From: Pleurodeles waltl
Lineage: Eukaryota > Chordata > Amphibia > Caudata > Salamandridae
Length of the DNA: 64,000 nt
Direction of reading: 5' to 3'
NCBI RefSeq assembly: GCF_031143425.1
Contig: NC_090451.1
Span: 352,602,339 to 352,666,338 of the forward strand
The notes under the pieces were generated by a model that saw only the letters and a program-made list of their open reading frames with translations, searched no databases and was not told the origin of the DNA. Position numbers and translations under genes: made by a program. Below, one piece after another: positions 45,401 through 53,617 of the stretch. Numbering within the stretch: position 1 is the stretch's first letter; each line of letters begins with the position of its first letter.

Positions 45401-45464
45401 GAGGGCATTGTGCACAGTATTGTCTGAGATGCGCATAGACCCTGGGCCAATAAAATCTCCTCAA
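42408..45464 (-). CDS. pol: Pol of the family B element: integrase, RT, RNase H and an LTR-encoded tail (1018 codons)
   Basis: One open frame. Integrase: zinc-domain second half (YCAQCPRCQ), then Asp (GMDLVGPL), Asp (FADQGTPF) and Glu (GLLERYN). RT: RINFRHLNE, and YLDD at 43788-43799 (residue about 556). RNase H: HIDASD, EQECLAI, FTDHAPL, ending in the ADLLSRFP block. From residue about 839 the frame enters the 3' LTR and adds about 180 highly charged residues (Glu/Asp/Arg/Lys-rich). The start of integrase is in another frame beyond an 11-C run at 45499-45509. Integrase before RT is the Gmr1 order. The intact length suggests a recent insertion. Confidence 0.92.
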   Translation of the reverse strand: MRRFYWPRVYAHLRQYCAQCPRCQLIDPGPHRKAPLQPLPIIDVPFSRVGMDLVGPLLPSSKGYTYILVLVDYATRYPEAIPLSSMTSKTVAQAMITFFSRVGFPQEIFADQGTPFMSSLMNNICKTLGIKKLKTSVYHPQTDGLLERYNRTIKTLLRKTVSESGRDWDQKFPLVLYAIRTHVQASTGHSPFQLDFGRQPRSLVDMAAELWEEEGGEERPLLEYVHNLKSHLQSVWEDVRKHLEKSQINQKRYYDQGAKTLSFQPKDRVLILRPCSDNKLLARWQGPYTILKVITPVTYLIELSQHPKRTQIYHVNLLKKWEEPTGTPTPLATGFLVAPGKPLDIELYPTNPEKIVETPHMNINLTEAQKIQLEGLLKTHQQFFSGNPGKTNLIQHHIRTPEGKIIRFRPYRIPEACRHLIEEEVKKMLELNVIEPSTSPWCSPVVIVPKPDGSICFRINFRHLNEISLFDTYPIPWVDNLLEKLGKARYMSTLDLTKGYWQIPLAPADKEKTAFSTQSGLYHFTVLPFGLHGAPATFQRLMDHLLKPFQSFAAAYLDDIVIFSNTWEDHIKHLHEIFHTLHQAGLTANPKKCNLGNDHIAYLGYFIGKGQLRPQKSKVEAIQQVPIPTTKKGLRSFLGLVGYYRRFIPQYSTLAAPLTDLLRKHYLSKLPSLSDKQLSSFHHLKACLTTEPVLQCPDFSKPFHLHIDASDVGLGAVLSQPDEEGRDQPIVYISGKVLPRECNYPIIEQECLAIRWAVENLKYYLLGRPFVLFTDHAPLTWLASHKDSNSRILRWFMELQPFSFQIRHIPGSLQGPADLLSRFPDPTVLYQSRSWDGVCSRLSNTPAPDASDWRCPRGIHNGDDGFSRCQDNENRSALENTDVRVLTETKREDGLQEGVEKDAEETDNEEDAERQGDREEQEDADWRHWNSRGQRGGTDHGRKEDSGDTLTARRAPGGTWLSKVRSLFKDSLKLTREGSDKRGEGRDSTGEGSGKEVGTGREVIRRTKRQEPGNKLHL

Positions 45465-46336
45465 TAGGTATTCCTCTGTCTTTTCTCTACCATAATGTCC
45501 CCCCCCCCCGGTTGGTTGTGTGCCAAAAAAAGGACTTGTAGGCGATAAGGCTCCGGTACCACTAGTTGTCTTTTCTCAATATTGTTAGCCTTTATTACCC
45601 TATAAAGGAGATTATTTTGGATAAGAAAGTAGGGACCCACCTCGTTAGTGGACTCTGATTTTGCTGTTCTCCAAGCATGACATAATGTCAGGTCCTCTCG
45701 TTGACTGGCTCGAAACGATGGGGAAGGGACTGTAGTATTGGCCACCATTCTCTCTATGACCTGTCCTTTCCTAATGGTCTGATATTGCGGTCTGGCTTGT
45801 CTCTTTTCTCGTCTAGTAAGACGGGTGCGACATGGTTTACTTTCGATGTTGCTATCATGGAATGGTGCTTCTGTCCACCATTCTGTGAGCAGGGTTCGGG
45901 ATTTTACCCTGTCTAAAAGCTCAGGGAACGGTATATAGTCTGTCCTAAGTATACACTCCTCCACTAATCTGTCCATAACCCCAACCGGTAGGAGATCCTG
46001 GTTCTCTTCCCACTCTATGTGCACAAGTGCCAAGGGGTAGTTATGTTTGTCCCCATGTATACAACAGATGGAGACCCATTGATTGGTGTTTTGGTCTGAC
46101 GGTTTTAGTATATCGTCTCGTATCACAGATTGGCTGCACCCTGAGTCTATGAGAGCTACGAGTACCTTCCCATTCACGTTGATGGCCTGCTTGTACTTAG
46201 GATTTTCCCCACCAGTACACAAGACCCTCCCCCTTGTGACCCCGATTTCCATGGGTTTGGTTTTGTCTCCTTTCCTTGGGCACAGTTTCGCTATATGGCC
46301 CCACTCCCCGCAGCTGTAACATTCTGGTCTCCGCAT
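45461..46336 (-). CDS. Gag zinc knuckle plus protease of the family B element
   Basis: The frame starts at an ATG (46334-46336) lying inside the tRNA-derived sequence. It has a canonical C-X2-C-X4-H-X4-C knuckle at residues 6-19 and protease with LIDSG at residues 62-66. A linker follows, then the start of the integrase zinc domain, until a G-run frameshift (11 C on plus at 45499-45509) diverts it. All of matrix and capsid is absent, unlike any complete Gag. The polyprotein would need this frameshift undone to join integrase. Expression of this copy is doubtful. Confidence 0.8.
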   Translation of the reverse strand: MRRPECYSCGEWGHIAKLCPRKGDKTKPMEIGVTRGRVLCTGGENPKYKQAINVNGKVLVALIDSGCSQSVIRDDILKPSDQNTNQWVSICCIHGDKHNYPLALVHIEWEENQDLLPVGVMDRLVEECILRTDYIPFPELLDRVKSRTLLTEWWTEAPFHDSNIESKPCRTRLTRREKRQARPQYQTIRKGQVIERMVANTTVPSPSFRASQREDLTLCHAWRTAKSESTNEVGPYFLIQNNLLYRVIKANNIEKRQLVVPEPYRLQVLFLAHNQPGGGDIMVEKRQRNTY

Positions 46337-46370
46337 GGAGTCGTGGGTTCAAATCCCACTTCTGACACCA
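46321..46370 (+). other. tRNA-Leu 3' half (50 nt) at the primer site of the family B element
   Basis: The plus strand reads as the 3' half of a tRNA-Leu, most like the CAA isoacceptor: anticodon-stem 3' strand TTCTGG, variable arm TCTCC-GCAT-GGAG, a perfect T stem GTGGG/CCCAC around TTCAAAT, and an acceptor end with CCA. The primer site needs only the last 18 nt. One base separates it from the LTR start at 46372. It is not a tRNA gene: the 5' half is absent. Confidence 0.82.
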
Positions 46371-46371
46371 T

Positions 46372-46671
46372 TGTAACAGTGGGTCAGGTGATAATAAGGA
46401 CTCTGAGGCTCGAGTGGGGTGATATCGTGAATTTATTGGATCGTTCGTATAGTCTTTTACTTTAGCACGAGTGTAGAATCGGGGTCCTTCTTCCTATAAA
46501 GTGTCCTTCCTGTCTTTTCCTTCTAGGTGCCCTCTTGACCGGCGAAGATGGTCTCTCGTTCTCCCCGTCGTACCGGAAAAGGAACTAAAGTTACGGTAAG
46601 GCAGGGTTTCATATGTTTGTGAGATGCTAATAGAGTAGACAGAAGGGAGGGAGTGAGGGAGGGAGGGAGAG

Positions 46672-46707
<36 letters not shown>

Positions 46708-47373
46708 CCCGGGTGGTTTAGGTGGTGATGTGAGCGAGAGTGTATAAAGTCACCTCTGTGGGGTTCACCGTGCCTTATGCCTTATATTTAGGTGCTCTTA
46801 TGGTACTGCAACTATAAGTGGAGTTTATTTCCTGGTTCTTGTCTTTTAGTTCTTCTTATCACCTCTCTGCCCATACCAACCTCCCTCCCCCTCCCCCTCC
46901 CCCTTCCCCCTTCCCTCTCCTGTACTGTCCCTCCCCTCTCCCCTCTTATCGCTACCCTCCCGGGTTAATTTCAGGCTGTCCTTAAATAAGGACTGTATCT
47001 TCGACAGCCACGTCCCTCCTGGGGCGTGGCGGCCTGTAAGCGCGTCTCCGGAGTCCTCCTTCCTTCCATGGTCGGTAACTCCTCTCCGACCCCTGCTGTT
47101 CCAGTGTCTCCAGTCGGCGTCTTCTTGTTCCTCTCGGTCTCCTTGTCTTTCGGCGTCTGCCTCGTTGTCTGTCTCCTCCGCGTCCTTCTCCACTCCCTCT
47201 TGAAGTCCGTCCTCTCTTTTTGTTTCTGTGAGAACCCGGACATCCGTGTTCTCGAGGGCGGATCTGTTCTCGTTGTCCTGGCAACGGGAGAAGCCGTCGT
47301 CTCCATTGTGGATGCCGCACGGGCAGCGCCAGTCGGATGCGTCCGGAGCCGGTATGTTCGACAACCGGCTACA
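46372..47373 (-). repeat. 5' LTR of the family B element
   Basis: TGTAACAG...GGCTACA on plus, nearly identical to the 3' LTR, with AATAAA on minus (plus 46432-46437) and a shorter microsatellite at 46645-46702. The charged frame that forms the Pol tail in the 3' LTR is also open here (46846 to about 47370). Confidence 0.92.
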
Positions 47374-47378
47374 ATGCC

Positions 47379-47760
47379 TTAAAAGCGGCATCCTCCAAGA
47401 GCTCAGGCCTAAGTTTCCTGGTGGGGACAGCTGGGGGGGAAAATCCCAACCCAGACGCATGATCTGCGGGTTGTGAACTGAGTTTGCGTGCGTCCCAGAT
47501 AATCTACGCCTACGACCACAGAGGCAAAATTCTGCGTGCAGAGCATCCTGTCCAGACGCACATGCAGGGAGTGCGGAGCAGAATAGTCCGAGTAAACTCT
47601 GTCTGCAGCATGCCGCTGCCGCCATACATCTATCAGGTGCCAGTGTTGCATCCAATTCACCAACCCACGCACGGCCGCCACAGCAGGGGACGTAGGCAAT
47701 GGGGGGAAGGAACGATCTAAGTCAATATCTAGCACACTGTTAAAATCCCCTCCCAGTAAC
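47379..47760 (-). pseudogene. LINE-1 copy 2 ORF2: C-terminal half of the endonuclease
   Basis: The minus strand has an HLIDVWRQRH block and a LHVRLDRML block, typical of the second half of L1 endonuclease. The first catalytic blocks are missing: within about 130 bases upstream the sequence becomes ORF1 C-terminus, so a deletion removed the inter-ORF spacer and endonuclease start. Confidence 0.78.
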
Positions 47761-47890
47761 CCGCGTTCGCACCACCGCCCTTGCGGCCACGCCTCGTCCG
47801 ATTGCGTCTGCTCTTCGATACAGGTGGGTTTCTCTCCACTTCACGGCCTGAGGCGCGACCTGTGGACTCCAACCACTCCCACGCCGCTTC

Positions 47891-48669
47891 TCATGTGGTG
47901 AAGAAGTGCGACTTATTCTCAGCCACGATGCGGAGTTTGGCGGGGAATAGTAGAGAGTATTCTAGGCTCAGAGCTCGGAGTCTACGCTTCAAGGGCATGT
48001 ACGAGGCCCGGTCCTTTTGTACCGCCAGAGTATAGTCCGGAAACAGCATTATTTGCGCATCATCCACTCGAGGCGGTGGGGGGAATCTCACAGTTTTGAG
48101 GATAATATCTCAATCTGCATAGTGGAGTAAGCAAATTATAAAAGGACGAGGGCCGCTTCCCGGAGGACTTGGCCTCGTGGGGATTCGATGAGCCCGTTCC
48201 ACCGAAAAAAGGGGGTCAGTGTACCAGCCTGTACCAGTCCCCGAAGCCAGTTCTCAGAGTATGCCACTGCGTCGCGGCCCTCCGCGCCTTCCGGTAATCC
48301 AACCACCCGTATGTTATTTCTCCTGGTGCGGGCCTCCACGTCTTCCACTCGATGCTCCAGCTCCGCCACACGTGTCAAAGCATCCCCCACCGCACCCTCC
48401 AAGTGGGACGCTACCAGCGTCAGCTCATCCACTCGCACCTCTATCGTAACTGTTTTATCCACCAGCTTGCGGTGGTCAGCATGTAGCAGGACAAGGTCGC
48501 TAACTACCTTGTCAATCTTAGCTTCCAAAGATGTGCAAGCCCTCTCCAACGATTCGCCAATGTGTTCCACTGCAGCCAGCACAGCATCCAACTTCTGGCT
48601 GTCTTGCACCGCAGCATCTTGCGACCTCCCAGCTCCAGTGCCAGAGCGAAGACGGCCCGTCCTCACCAT
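47891..48669 (-). pseudogene. LINE-1 copy 2 ORF1 protein
   Basis: The ATG at 48667-48669 opens a protein with a long coiled coil (heptads between about 48560 and 48320) and a VEARTRRNNIRVVGLPEG block marking the RRM start. A second frame (47891-48091) carries the FPDYTLAVQ block and the LLFPAKLRIV block of the C-terminal domain. Frame change and deletion between them (about 48090-48140) inactivate it. Domain order matches copy 1. Confidence 0.83.
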
Positions 48670-49626
48670 GATCAAGGCAGTTGTGGGTTCCAGTCAACGT
48701 CCCTCCGCTCACCAGCCGACACACCACCAGCTTCGGGAGTCCAGAGCCCCTTAGCGCCCTCAGCTTGCACGAAAGTATCAGGCCAGGGGACCGTTGCAAC
48801 CAATGCGGCAGTCCTGCAGCAAAGTGGGCCCTCCGGGGCAGCCTCCAGCTCCACACCGTTAGCTACCGCACCATCTTGGTTCCTCAGCACCAAACACCAA
48901 AGGTGAACCACTCCCCGCCGCTAACTTTGTGGCCGATAACAAATCTGCCGCCCAGCCGCCACCGACGTCGGTCCAACCAGCGTTTCACCAGATCTCTGAA
49001 CCAGGCTGGGCCCACTTGCTTGCGCGCCCAGGCCGGCACTGCGCAGCAGCACGAGCAGCCCAGCCCTCCGTTGCTCCGGTGCCTTCTTTCCACCGTCTGC
49101 CACCAGGTCACTGGGCACCAGTTCCAGACCTCTAGGGCCCCAGGCAAGCACTTGAGGCAGGGACAGGCCAGCAATCTAGGCCGTGCGATCAGCAGGCCCA
49201 GCCCTCCCCCGCAGCACCTGAGCGCTCCATGCGGGAGGCCGGCGCCCCCAACCATGCACCTACCTGTTTTTTAGGCTCCTCTTCGTCCCCGATGGGGCAC
49301 CGTCTCCTTGGGGACCCCCTGCAGGCAGGCTCTCGCAAGCGGGCCCCGTCGCGTCACGCTCGCGCGCCGAAGTGTATCCGCGCCCACCGCTCAACCGAGC
49401 TCGGAGGGCCGCGGACCCACGTTGGCCCAGCCCAAATCCACTCTGCGCTGCTCCAGAGAGTTGGCGCCCGGTCCTGCCACAACCCGGGGCCTCTCTGCTG
49501 CTCAGCACCTCCCCTGGCCAGGCTCCGCTGGCCTCCAATCCCCTGTGTCGCGTCAGATAAGCCGGGCGAGATACGGAGCTTCTTCAGCTCGCGTCCGCCA
49601 TTGACGCCGGTTTGGCCACGCCCCCC
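48670..49626 (-). promoter_or_regulatory. LINE-1 copy 2, 5' untranslated/promoter region
   Basis: GC-rich, no protein-like frame, ending on minus with GGGGGGCGTGGCC just as copy 1 does, followed by an ATGGCGGAC block that contains a YY1-type core. The match of both 5' ends indicates complete 5' termini. Confidence 0.65.
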
Positions 49627-49703
49627 TTGTGTGCATATATTTTGGGTATATTACTTAACTCCTAAGGGAGTGTATCCTCTGAGATACTTTTGGCATATTG
49701 TCT

Positions 49704-49730
49704 CTAAAATAAAGTACCTTTATTTTTAGT
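49704..49730. promoter_or_regulatory. Palindromic poly(A) signal in the A2 5' LTR
   Basis: AAAATAAAGTACCTTTATTTTT with AATAAA on both strands. Confidence 0.6.
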
Positions 49731-49946
49731 AACTCTGAGTATTGTGTTTTCTTATGATATGGTGCTATATGATATAAGTGGTATAGTAGGAGCTTTGCAT
49801 GTCTCCTATTTCAGCCTAAGCTACTCTGCTATAGCTACCTCTATCAGCCTAAGCTGCTAGATCACCTCTAAGCTACTAAGAAGGGATAACTGGACCTGGC
49901 ACAAGGTGTAAGTACCACAAGGTACCCACTAGAAGCCAGGCCTGCA

Positions 49947-50213
49947 TTGGTGGTGCAGCGGTGGGATAAGTACTTGTAACTGCTTTACCACTTTGTCATT
50001 GGTGCTTTTCATGAGAAAAACATATACCAAATATTTCAATATATATACATTGAACCAAAACAGTTTACCGTTCTGCTCTAAAACTTTCTACAAAGTTTCT
50101 GAAAAGTTCTGAAAACTTTTAAAAGTTTTCAAAAAGTTTGAAAACGTTTTTTTTTCTCTGTGCTTTCAAAAGTTCCAAAACTTTTTCTCTCTCTGTCTTA
50201 AACCTTTTCTATC
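49947..50213 (+). other. Primer site and leader of element A2
   Basis: TTGGTGGTGCAGCGGTGGGA follows the LTR end. From 50055 to 50205 the leader is a series of AAAGTTTT and AAACTTTT blocks able to pair with each other, then the gag ATG at 50214. Confidence 0.6.
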
Positions 50214-52244
50214 ATGTCTGCAGTAGAACTCACTCCCAAAATTGTTCAAGCAACCTATGAGAGTTTAAACTTTAAAAGTTTGAGGGGTCTCTGCATAGAA
50301 AGAGGTTTAAGCATTGGTAAGAACCCTACCAAAGACTTTGGGCCAGATGTAGCAAATTTAAAATTTGCGAGGTGCAAAGTGCGAGTCCATGCGACTCGCA
50401 CTTTGCACCTCGCAAATTGGTATGCAGTACGGTGTCTCAGACACCGACTGCAACTCGCTATGGGGTCGCAATGACCCACCTCATGAATATTCATGAGGTG
50501 GGTCGCAAATTGCGGCCCCATAGTGAGTATAGGCACTCGCAAACATGGAGGCCTGCTGTCGTCGGCAGACCTCCATGTTCGTGACTGCTTTTAAATAAAG
50601 CAGTTTTTTTTTTTTAAGTGTAGCCCGTTTTCCTTACAGGAAAACAAGCTGCACTTAAAAAAAAAACCGAAACCTTTAGTTTCGGTATTTTTTCAGGGCA
50701 GGGAGTGGTCCCTTGGTCCACTCCCTGCCCTGAAAAAATATTTGTGGGTCCAGTCACAAACTGGAAGGGGTCCCATGGGGACCCCTTCCAATTTGCGAGT
50801 GGGTTACCATCCACTTGAAGTGGATGGTAACTGCGATGCCATTTGCGACCGCGTACGCGGTCGCAAATGGTATTGCATACCACTCAGACTCACAAATAGG
50901 AAGGGAACACCCCTTCCTATTTGCGAGTCGGAAATGCATATTGCGAGTCGGTACCGACTCGCAATATGCATTTCTGCATAGCAAAGAGGCATTTGCACCT
51001 CGCAAACGGCGATTTTCGCCGTTTGCGACGTGCAAATACTTTGCTACATCTGGCCCTTTCTCTTTAACCTTCTCCTAGAAAGTGACCAGAACCAGTCTGG
51101 TCCATCTCAGGAACAGGAGGTAGGAGGGGAGGGTGCCCAGTCAGACTCAGAGGAGTTCCTGAAGAGATTGGGGAGGGTTCTTACAAAGACCTGCCATCTA
51201 GCAGGCCACCTAGTGACACTGGTAGTGGGAGAGAGTCACACATTAGTAGGGCATCTTACACTCCTAAAGGCCAGGTTACTAGGTTCCAGCCAGTTAGGGA
51301 CAGGTCTCTCTCTTCTAATTCCTAAATTTCCTCCGTATCTAAACATTCCCAAGCCTCCCACCCTGAGGATAACTTAATGGAAAGGGAACTCAGAAAGCTG
51401 AGGTTGGAAGAGGCCAGGCTGAAGTTTAAACAGCAGCAGCTGGCCTTAGTCAGGGAATCTCTGGATGTAGAGAGGGAAAGGCAGAGATTGGGGTTAGTTC
51501 CCCATTGTGGCAGCAGCAGTGTTTCTGATAGCAATCCTGTTAGAGAGCAAGATTCTAGAAACCTGCATAAGATAGTCCCCCCTTACAAGTAGGGGGATGA
51601 CATTAACAAGTGGTTTGCTGCACTTGCAAGGGCCTGTATGGTACAGTTGGTCCCTCAAAGGCAGTGGGCTGCTATCTTGGGGCTACCTTTCACTGGTAAG
51701 GGTAGGGATAGGCTCCTTACTGTCAGAGAAAGTGATGCTAATAATTACAAAGTTTTGAAGGATGCACTCTTGGATGGATTTGGCTTAACCACTGAACAAT
51801 ACAGTATTAAGGTCAGAGACACCAGAATAGAGTCCTCTCAAGACTGGACAGACTTTGTAGACTGTTCAGTGAGGGCCTTGGAGGGTTGGTTGCATGGCAG
51901 TAAGGAGACTGGCTATGAAAGCCTGTATAATCTGATCCTGAGAGAGCATATTCTTAACAATTGTGTGTCTGATTTGTTGCACCAGTACTTGGTAGACTCA
52001 GATCTGACGTCTTCCCAAGAATTGGGAAAGAAGGCAGACAAATGGGTCAGAACAAGAGTGAACAGAAAAGTTCATACAGGAGGTGACAAGGATGGCAAGA
52101 AGAAAGATGGTGAGAAATCTCAGGATAAGCATGGGGATAAAGGTAAAACTAAGGATCCTTCTTAAAATCCTAAACACTCTTTAGGGGGTGGGGATAAATT
52201 ATCTTCTTCCTCTTCTTCACAACCCACACACATTAAAAAGTCTT
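50214..52244 (+). pseudogene. gag: Gag of element A2, split by a TIR element
   Basis: The ATG at 50214 opens a SAP-like N-terminus (LNFKSLRGLCIERGL) that is broken after KDF at 50339 by the insertion 50340-51056 and resumes at 51060. The coiled coil (51377-51520) and SCAN-like capsid (about 51790-52060: RDTRIESSQDW, GWLHGS, LTSSQELG) are intact in reading but with frame changes near 51100-51370 and a TAG at about 51590. A Lys/Asp-rich tail ends at 52165; a frame change then leads to the zinc knuckle region. Confidence 0.83.
50340..51056. mobile_element. Palindrome-rich non-autonomous TIR element 2 (hairpin chain)
   Basis: A 717-bp insertion with perfect 17-bp terminal inverted repeats (GGGCCAGATGTAGCAAA) and a TTT duplication (50337-50339 and 51057-51059). 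The uninterrupted gag of A1 near 34195 shows one TTT there. The inside is a chain of about 13 hairpins, for example 50362-50418 (26-nt perfect arms), 50473-50504 (perfect), 50688-50738 (21-nt arms), 50803-50831 (14-nt arms), 50839-50870 (perfect), 50932-50973 (perfect, 42 bp) and 50992-51036. No transposase frame. A 3-bp duplication suggests the PIF/Harbinger group, although TTT is not the usual TWA. Confidence 0.85.
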
Positions 52245-53589
52245 AGTGCTTTGTGTGTAAAGATAAAGGCCATAGGCGAGGGGATAACTCCTGCCCAGGT
52301 AAAACCCCTGAGCCTACCACCACTAATACATCAAACTCTAGTGCCTCTAGCAGTAGTGGTAATATTGGTGGGACTGCTGGCAACAGTCAAAATAAGGGTG
52401 TAGTTGGGTTCACTTTTCGGTCCATCATAGAAACTGGGATAGTCAGTCCCAAGACAGTTTCTGTCACACCTGGTGGCATTGGCCTTGCCACACTGGCTGC
52501 TTGTCCCCTTACAATGGATAAGTACAGGCAGACAGTTTCAATAAATGGTGTTGAGGCTCAGGCCTACAGGGACACAGGTGCCAGTATCACTCTGGCGACT
52601 GAAAACCTAGTGTCTCCTGCACAACACATCATTGAACAACAGTGCAAGATTATTGATGTCCATAACTCCACTAAGTTCCTTCCCTTAGCTATAATTCAGT
52701 TTAGTTGGGTGGAGTTACTGGCCCTAAGCATGTGGTAATATCACCTAGCTTACCTGTAGACTGTCTCTTAGGTAATGACCTAGAGGCCTCAGGATGGGCT
52801 GAGGTAGAGTTTAATACCCATGCAGCCATGCTGGGTATCCCTGAGGAATTGCTTCCTCTCATTTCAGCTGAAATGAAAAAGCAAAGGAGAGAAAAAGGCC
52901 TGAAAACTCAGGATCCTTCTCCAACAACAGGTAAAAAGGGCATCAAAGTATCCCCTACCGACCCTACCATTCAGGATACCATTCCTGTGGTGGGAGAAAC
53001 CTCTCCTGGGGTGGCACCTGTACCAAGGGACTCATCAGCTAATACAGCTGTACTCCCTGAGGTAGAAGTACCTCTCTGTGGGATAACTAAAATTGGTGAG
53101 AAAAAGTGCACCATTTTAGTTAACATGGAGTATCCCTCCAACCCTCCCAGAGAAAGTTTAGTGCAGCAACCCTGCACTGCCTCACAACACTTAGGACAGC
53201 AGCCCTGCCCTAGTGTGGAGCTCATAGGACAGAATCCCTGCCCTGCTCCAACTCAAGAGAAACAGCAACCCTGTTCTCTCTTACAGCCATATGGACACAG
53301 TTTTTGCCCAGCTATGGCTTTATTGAGACAGCATCCCTGTCTGGCATTTTCATCACTTGATATAGGTCCAGTGGACAATTACCACTGCTCTAAACTTAAA
53401 CATACGAATAGGAACTCTGAGAAAATAACTTCACATTGTTGGCTAGCTAAAAAACTTCAAACAGGGTGGTTTACATCCCCACAGGGAAGTAACCATATAG
53501 TGGATGATAAAGGGAGTAACCAATCTATTGCAGAGCTAGTCTCCAATTATCACCACTTAGACAATAAAGACTCACCTGGCCAAGGTTAG
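52245..53589 (+). pseudogene. Zinc knuckle, protease and long linker of element A2; integrase/RT deleted
   Basis: The knuckle at about 52245-52300 has C-X2-C-X4-H-X6-C spacing. Protease follows, with YRDTGASIT at about 52565. A frame change near 52730 leads to the linker frame (52705-53589), which has DCLLGNDLE and, at 53164-53361, six 11-residue repeats of the form Q-x-P-C. The frame then joins the last RNase H codons (YHHLDNKDSPGQG) at about 53545. Everything from integrase through RNase H is therefore deleted. A Gag-PR-only derivative would depend on other copies. Confidence 0.8.
53164..53361 (+). repeat. 33-nt coding minisatellite (six Q-x-P-C repeats)
   Basis: Repeat starts at 53164, 53197, 53230, 53263, 53296 and 53329, exactly 33 bases apart. 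Each encodes 11 residues beginning QQPC, QQPC, QNPC, QQPC, HSFC and QHPC. The period is exact although the copies have diverged. Confidence 0.9.
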
Positions 53590-53604
53590 CCTTATTGTCC
53601 TTCG

Positions 53605-53617
53605 TTTGGGGGGGTTG
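53605..53617 (+). other. Polypurine tract of element A2
   Basis: GGGGGGGG then TTG directly before the 3' LTR start TGTAGG at 53618. Confidence 0.7.

Noticed and set aside
46321..46370. A tRNA-Leu gene
   Set aside because: Only the 3' half including CCA is present and it abuts an LTR; nuclear tRNA genes do not encode CCA. It is an extended primer site.
47484..49729. Plus-strand open frames of up to 197 codons
   Set aside because: Shadows of LINE-1 copy 2 ORF1 and its GC-rich 5' region on the opposite strand.
50362..50973. CRISPR-like array from regularly spaced palindromes
   Set aside because: The palindromes differ in sequence and length and sit between transposon ends in a eukaryotic genome.
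50255..51078. Open frames of 60-95 codons
   Set aside because: Created by the palindromes of the TIR element; they mirror each other on both strands.
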